Origin: Sphingobacterium tabacisoli
Lineage (GTDB): Bacteria; Bacteroidota; Bacteroidia; Sphingobacteriales; Sphingobacteriaceae
Length of the DNA: 64,000 nt
Direction of reading: 5' to 3'
NCBI RefSeq assembly: GCF_017908035.1
Contig: NZ_JAEQMU010000007.1
Coordinates: 173,609-237,608 of the forward strand
The number at the start of each line of letters is the position of its first letter. Positions within the stretch are counted from its first letter, which is position 1. Positions 61,004 through 64,000 of the stretch are shown here, one piece after another. The notes below the pieces were generated by a model. It saw only the letters and a list, made by a program, of their open reading frames with translations. It had not been told where the DNA came from and did no database searches. The translations under genes and the position numbers were made by a program.

Positions 61004-63349
61004 CTATGCTCCAAAGCGATAGCTAAGGGACAATAAAACCTTTCTATTATCAGGATAGCTCGAGTGGGTCAATGTCAAATTATCATACGTACTTGTTAGT
61101 CGGGGATTCCCATTCCGAATCAGACCATTGACTGCTAGCTTTATCATAGCACGGTCTCCTAACAGTTTTTTCTCTACACCAAGATCGACTCCATAAGTAG
61201 CTTCCTTACGCTGTACTCCTGTAGTTACCCCTGAGTTATAGTAGCCCAATACTTCGGATCTCACTCCCCACTTTAACTGTAGCGTATGTTTCGAGTTGAA
61301 TGACCAACTGGAACCCTTCGAGTCCAAATCAATAGCATCTACCTCTCCTGTATATTTATTATGAAATGCATTGACATAATGGCTTCCTGACCACCACGAG
61401 GTAAAAGAGCTATTGTACATCATACTAGCGCTATAATTGATAAATCGCCCAATATTCTCTGGAGTACTGAATGTCACATTTTCATCCTTCGCCGCCCGGG
61501 TTATCCATGTAATCACGTTTTTGCCATAACTCGTTGATAGCGTCGTAAACAACTTATTTTTAAACCCGTGTCCAACTTCGATGATATAGCTCCGTTCCGG
61601 CTCTAGATCGGCATTTCCTTCGTAGTAAGAAAAGGCATTCTCATAGACCCGAAAGACATTGACATCGTGATCTCCGGGCCGCTCAATACGACTGCCAAAG
61701 GAGGTCCGTAAAAAGTTGTTGGCATTGAAATTATATAGTGCAAAAGCATTAGGGAAGACATCCATATAATTATTGCGATTCTTCTTACCCAGAGTTTTCT
61801 GTACAGTCTCTATATAGGCATATTCCCCCCGCAGTCCGGCCTGATACTCAAACCTGCCACTTTTCCCAGAATAGATAAAATAAGCTGCTTGTACGTGCTG
61901 CGTATACTGAAAATTATTCGAGCTGTTATTATCCACGTCCCACTTATCTTGAACCAGTGTATCATTCTGAACACTATTATCGATAAAGAAATGGGTGAAC
62001 TTATACCCTAGCTCCAACTTAGAATTAGCATACGGCTTACTATAATCCATACGGGCGGTATAGGTAGTATTACTTAGATCCTGGACATTCTTCCTTGCTG
62101 ACACCTTTTCTACCGCTCCTAGTTCATTCAAAAACTGTGTACGATACATATTGTCATACCTATTCGTATGCGGCGCATAATCAAGGTTAACCTTTAGAAA
62201 ATGGTCCTCTTTAGAGTATTTCTTATTATAGTTAACGTTAAACGTAAGATTATTGTACCCCTCATCAAATGTATTTGAAGTTCGGGCATTAGTAGTTACA
62301 CCAGCGGTCTCTGTTCGAGTGTCTACTTCCGAATTTGAAATAAACGTTCCTTTAATCCAGTTAATACTTGCCTCTACCGTACTATTCGTATCAATTTCAA
62401 AAGTTGCTCCTGTACGCAGGCTATGGTAACGACCAGGATCCAACCTTCTTTCTTCTTCCTGAGTTTGCACCCGGGTCAACTGACCATTATTATAGAACCT
62501 ATTTTCTGTGATACTGTGCTGCTTTGACTCCTCTCGGCCTACCGATGCATTGACGAAGGTATTAAGCCTATCATTCTTAAAGTGAATGCCGCCTCCTACG
62601 CTTCCCTCCGGCTTACGCGACTGTCCTCCCCGAGCAAACAAATCACCACCAAAACCTAGCCTACGATTTCTTTTGGTTACAATATTAATAGAACCAGCTG
62701 TACCAGAAGCATCCTCTTTTGACGAAGGATTGGCCATAAGTTCCAATTTAGCGATATCAGAAGCCTGCATACCACGTAATAAAGCAGCAAGCTGCGCTCC
62801 AGAAAGGTAAATATCCCTTCCATCTATTTTCACTTTTGCGCCAGTTCTTCCTTGGATGGAAAAATTACCCTTACCATCAGAAACAATTCCTGGAGTCTTT
62901 TCGAGAAGTTCCAGCACATTGTTACCCTCACTGACTACACTCTCGGCAACATCAACCACCATCTTATCGATGTATTGTCGAACTGAAGGCGCCTTTCCTT
63001 TGACAGAAACAGCGTTAAGTTCTACAGATTGAAGTTCAAGCATTACGGGAATCGCCGTAGCCTTCTCTCCTGGCACCAATCTATAGCTTTTACTCAATAA
63101 AGTTTTATAACCAATATGTGAATAGCGAAGTGCATAATCTCCCGCCTTATTCAGATTAAAAGAGAAGGCACCATCTTCAGTAGTCTTGCGTTCTATGAAA
63201 ATGGAAGAATCTGGCAAAGACAACAATTGTACATTCACTTGGTCCAAAGCTTTCCCTTGAAGAGAATAAACTTTGCCTGATAGAGATATCTGAGCCGTAA
63301 GGCTCGAAGAATAGATAAAGAACAAAAGAAATAAAAGATAAAGCCTCAT
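61004..63349 (-). CDS. Outer-membrane beta-barrel receptor (OMP_b-brl_3, TonB-receptor-like)
   Basis: 781 aa. The signal peptide (MRLYLLFLLFFIYSSSLTAQ) is followed by a carboxypeptidase-D-like domain (SLSGKVYSLQGKALDQVNVQ, about 21-105), then a plug-like part (VLELLEKTPGIVSDGKGNFS, GRTGAKVKIDGRDIYLSG, ASGTAGSINIVTKRNRR), then a 16-22-strand barrel ending in SLSYRFG. There is no STN domain. The group is a TonB-receptor relative frequent in Bacteroidota. It heads the minus-strand cluster of sigma, anti-sigma, DUF4374 and PepSY genes. Confidence 0.9.
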   Translation of the reverse strand: MRLYLLFLLFFIYSSSLTAQISLSGKVYSLQGKALDQVNVQLLSLPDSSIFIERKTTEDGAFSFNLNKAGDYALRYSHIGYKTLLSKSYRLVPGEKATAIPVMLELQSVELNAVSVKGKAPSVRQYIDKMVVDVAESVVSEGNNVLELLEKTPGIVSDGKGNFSIQGRTGAKVKIDGRDIYLSGAQLAALLRGMQASDIAKLELMANPSSKEDASGTAGSINIVTKRNRRLGFGGDLFARGGQSRKPEGSVGGGIHFKNDRLNTFVNASVGREESKQHSITENRFYNNGQLTRVQTQEEERRLDPGRYHSLRTGATFEIDTNSTVEASINWIKGTFISNSEVDTRTETAGVTTNARTSNTFDEGYNNLTFNVNYNKKYSKEDHFLKVNLDYAPHTNRYDNMYRTQFLNELGAVEKVSARKNVQDLSNTTYTARMDYSKPYANSKLELGYKFTHFFIDNSVQNDTLVQDKWDVDNNSSNNFQYTQHVQAAYFIYSGKSGRFEYQAGLRGEYAYIETVQKTLGKKNRNNYMDVFPNAFALYNFNANNFLRTSFGSRIERPGDHDVNVFRVYENAFSYYEGNADLEPERSYIIEVGHGFKNKLFTTLSTSYGKNVITWITRAAKDENVTFSTPENIGRFINYSASMMYNSSFTSWWSGSHYVNAFHNKYTGEVDAIDLDSKGSSWSFNSKHTLQLKWGVRSEVLGYYNSGVTTGVQRKEATYGVDLGVEKKLLGDRAMIKLAVNGLIRNGNPRLTSTYDNLTLTHSSYPDNRKVLLSLSYRFGA

Positions 63350-63362
63350 GTATCAAACTAAA

Positions 63363-63378
63363 AGTCTTAAATTAGACT
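63363..63378. promoter_or_regulatory. Palindrome upstream of the receptor cluster
   Basis: AGTCTTAAATTAGACT is a short interrupted palindrome (AGTCT and AGACT) lying 14 nt before the receptor start. It could be an operator for the small winged-helix protein. The size makes chance possible. Confidence 0.25.
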
Positions 63379-63474
63379 GAGTATAAATTAACTGTTTACT
63401 TATAAGTTGCCCAGCGACGGCTTTACCGAACCTTGTTGAAAATTATTACTTCAAAAAATATTGGGTGTTTATTT

Positions 63475-63552
63475 TTATAAGGGGAGATTACCCGTAAAAC
63501 CAACATAGTAACGACCCAGCGTAACTGAATAAAGGATGTACACGATAAACAT
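63475..63552 (-). pseudogene. Truncated GIY-YIG nuclease copy
   Basis: The first 23 codons (MFIVYILYSVTLGRYYVGFT...) are identical to the complete gene at 63661-63912. After NLP the sequence departs and hits a stop. It marks the end of the tandem array next to the receptor cluster. Confidence 0.85.
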
Positions 63553-63610
63553 AAAACTTAAAGTCGGTCTATAACAAAAAAGCACCAGTGATCTGATGCT
63601 TCTAAATATT

Positions 63611-63680
63611 GTGGGAATTACTGGGCTCGAACCAGTGACCACTCCCGATGTATCGGGATGCTATAAACCAACTGAGCCGA
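63611..63680 (-). other. tRNA-like 3' portion fused to the end of the GIY-YIG gene
   Basis: The minus strand reads a D-arm-like GGCTCAGTTGGTTTATAGC, an arm CCCGATACATCGGG with a loop of only four bases, a normal T-arm ACTGGTTCGAGCCCAGT (63620-63636) and the acceptor 3' strand AATTCCC (63613-63619). The matching acceptor 5' strand GGGAATT is missing, since the coding sequence of the nuclease takes its place. The anticodon loop is not functional. It is therefore a tRNA relic or mimic and not a working tRNA. Confidence 0.7.
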
Positions 63681-63912
63681 TAAGTTTTTCCAGAAGAACA
63701 CGGCTCTTCCAGCTTTTGATCTCCTGCTCTCGGCGTCGAGCGATCTCTTTATCCACGTAACTCTCCTGGTACACAACTGTCCAATCACTGGCACGTCCAG
63801 TAAACCCTTTGGAATAGGAATTGTGCCGACGTAGTCGCTCAGGTAGATTACCCGTAAAACCAACATAGTAACGACCCAGCGTAACTGAATAAAGGATGTA
63901 CACGATAAACAT
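63661..63912 (-). CDS. Small GIY-YIG nuclease domain protein
   Basis: The start at 63912 (MFIVYILYSVTLGRYYVGFTGNL) gives 83 aa. A longer reading from 63945 is possible. The GIY-YIG motif appears as VYI...YVG. The conserved Arg is in LPERLRRHN, and the catalytic Glu in REQEIKSWKSR. It is the stand-alone UvrC-like type of unknown role common in Bacteroidota. Its last codons (KLIGSVGL, stop) are encoded by the D-arm of the tRNA-like sequence, as often seen where such genes sit against tRNA sequences. Confidence 0.9.
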   Translation of the reverse strand: MFIVYILYSVTLGRYYVGFTGNLPERLRRHNSYSKGFTGRASDWTVVYQESYVDKEIARRREQEIKSWKSRVLLEKLIGSVGL

Positions 63913-63970
63913 AAAACTTAAAGTCGGTCTATAACAAAAAAGCACCAGTGATCTGATGCTTCTAAATATT

Positions 63971-64000
63971 GTGGGAATTACTGGGCTCGAACCAGTGACC
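63971..64000 (-). other. Second tRNA-like T-arm and acceptor end, cut by the window edge
   Basis: Exact copy of 63611-63640: the acceptor 3' strand and T-arm, beginning the next repeat unit upstream of the GIY-YIG gene. Whether the rest is a true tRNA cannot be seen. Confidence 0.7.

Larger units (their letters stand above)
63485..64000. repeat. Tandem direct repeat, period 360 bp (GIY-YIG plus tRNA-like unit)
   Basis: Bases 63485-63640 are repeated exactly at 63845-64000, 156 bp as far as the window goes. The unit holds, on the minus strand, the GIY-YIG gene front and the tRNA-like 3' end. Since the second copy runs off the window edge, the array probably goes on. Confidence 0.9.

Noticed and set aside
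63611..63680. A functional tRNA gene on the minus strand.
   Set aside because: The acceptor 5' strand is missing and the anticodon arm has a 4-base loop, so only a tRNA-like remnant can be claimed.

Overview
The window looks like chromosomal DNA of a free-living Bacteroidota, most probably of the Sphingobacteriaceae (Sphingobacterium or Pedobacter type). This rests on three SusC/SusD outer-membrane pairs, Fec-type sigma/anti-sigma modules, promoters carrying the TAnnTTTG -7 element, Bacteroidota families such as DUF5683, DUF2911 and DUF4374, and the gene order parA-parB-DUF5683-dapB-lepB. The genus is inferred, not proven. I see no rRNA, complete tRNA, prophage, insertion sequence or CRISPR array.

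Layout. 1-4.8 kb: a REP-like repeat, a Gfo/Idh/MocA oxidoreductase, a small unknown protein, the Fe-S/ATPase carrier Mrp, an ORF-free stretch with an 18-bp inverted repeat, and a fibronectin-III-like protein. 4.85-22.9 kb, minus strand: three SusCD pairs. The leftmost has an STN-bearing SusC and is preceded by its FecR anti-sigma and ECF sigma genes. The other two share a duplicated ~330-nt 5' leader with a 14-codon upstream ORF, and a third leader relic lies beyond. No carbohydrate-active enzymes accompany them, so the substrate is unknown. 23.4-28.6 kb, plus strand: trmD, then a trp locus with a Trp-rich leader peptide and attenuator, trpE, a small chorismate-mutase-like ORF, trpG and trpC (trpD, trpF, trpB and trpA are absent), then dusB. 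28.6-34.5 kb: a flippase, acylphosphatase and amidohydrolase on the minus strand, then a TPP riboswitch ahead of a TonB-dependent receptor that probably takes up thiamin.

34.6-49.2 kb is mostly housekeeping (dtd, MazG-like, phosphohydrolase, ggt, rmuC), with three notable items: an arginase-fold protein that has lost metal ligands, a SerB-SerA fusion lacking the NAD-binding domain, and a 2-oxoadipate dioxygenase / D-2-hydroxyglutarate dehydrogenase pair. 49.4-56.8 kb: pdxJ, lepB, dapB, DUF5683, parB, parA, an FMN reductase and a LpxH-like phosphoesterase.

56.9-63.3 kb, minus strand: a compact six-gene cluster of outer-membrane beta-barrel receptor, small Fur-like winged-helix protein, ECF sigma factor, miniature FecR, DUF4374 lipoprotein and PepSY membrane protein. 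It looks like a self-regulated relative of the XusABC xenosiderophore system and is the best candidate here for an undescribed system. The window ends inside a tandem array (period 360 bp) of small GIY-YIG nuclease genes whose 3' ends run into tRNA-like sequence.
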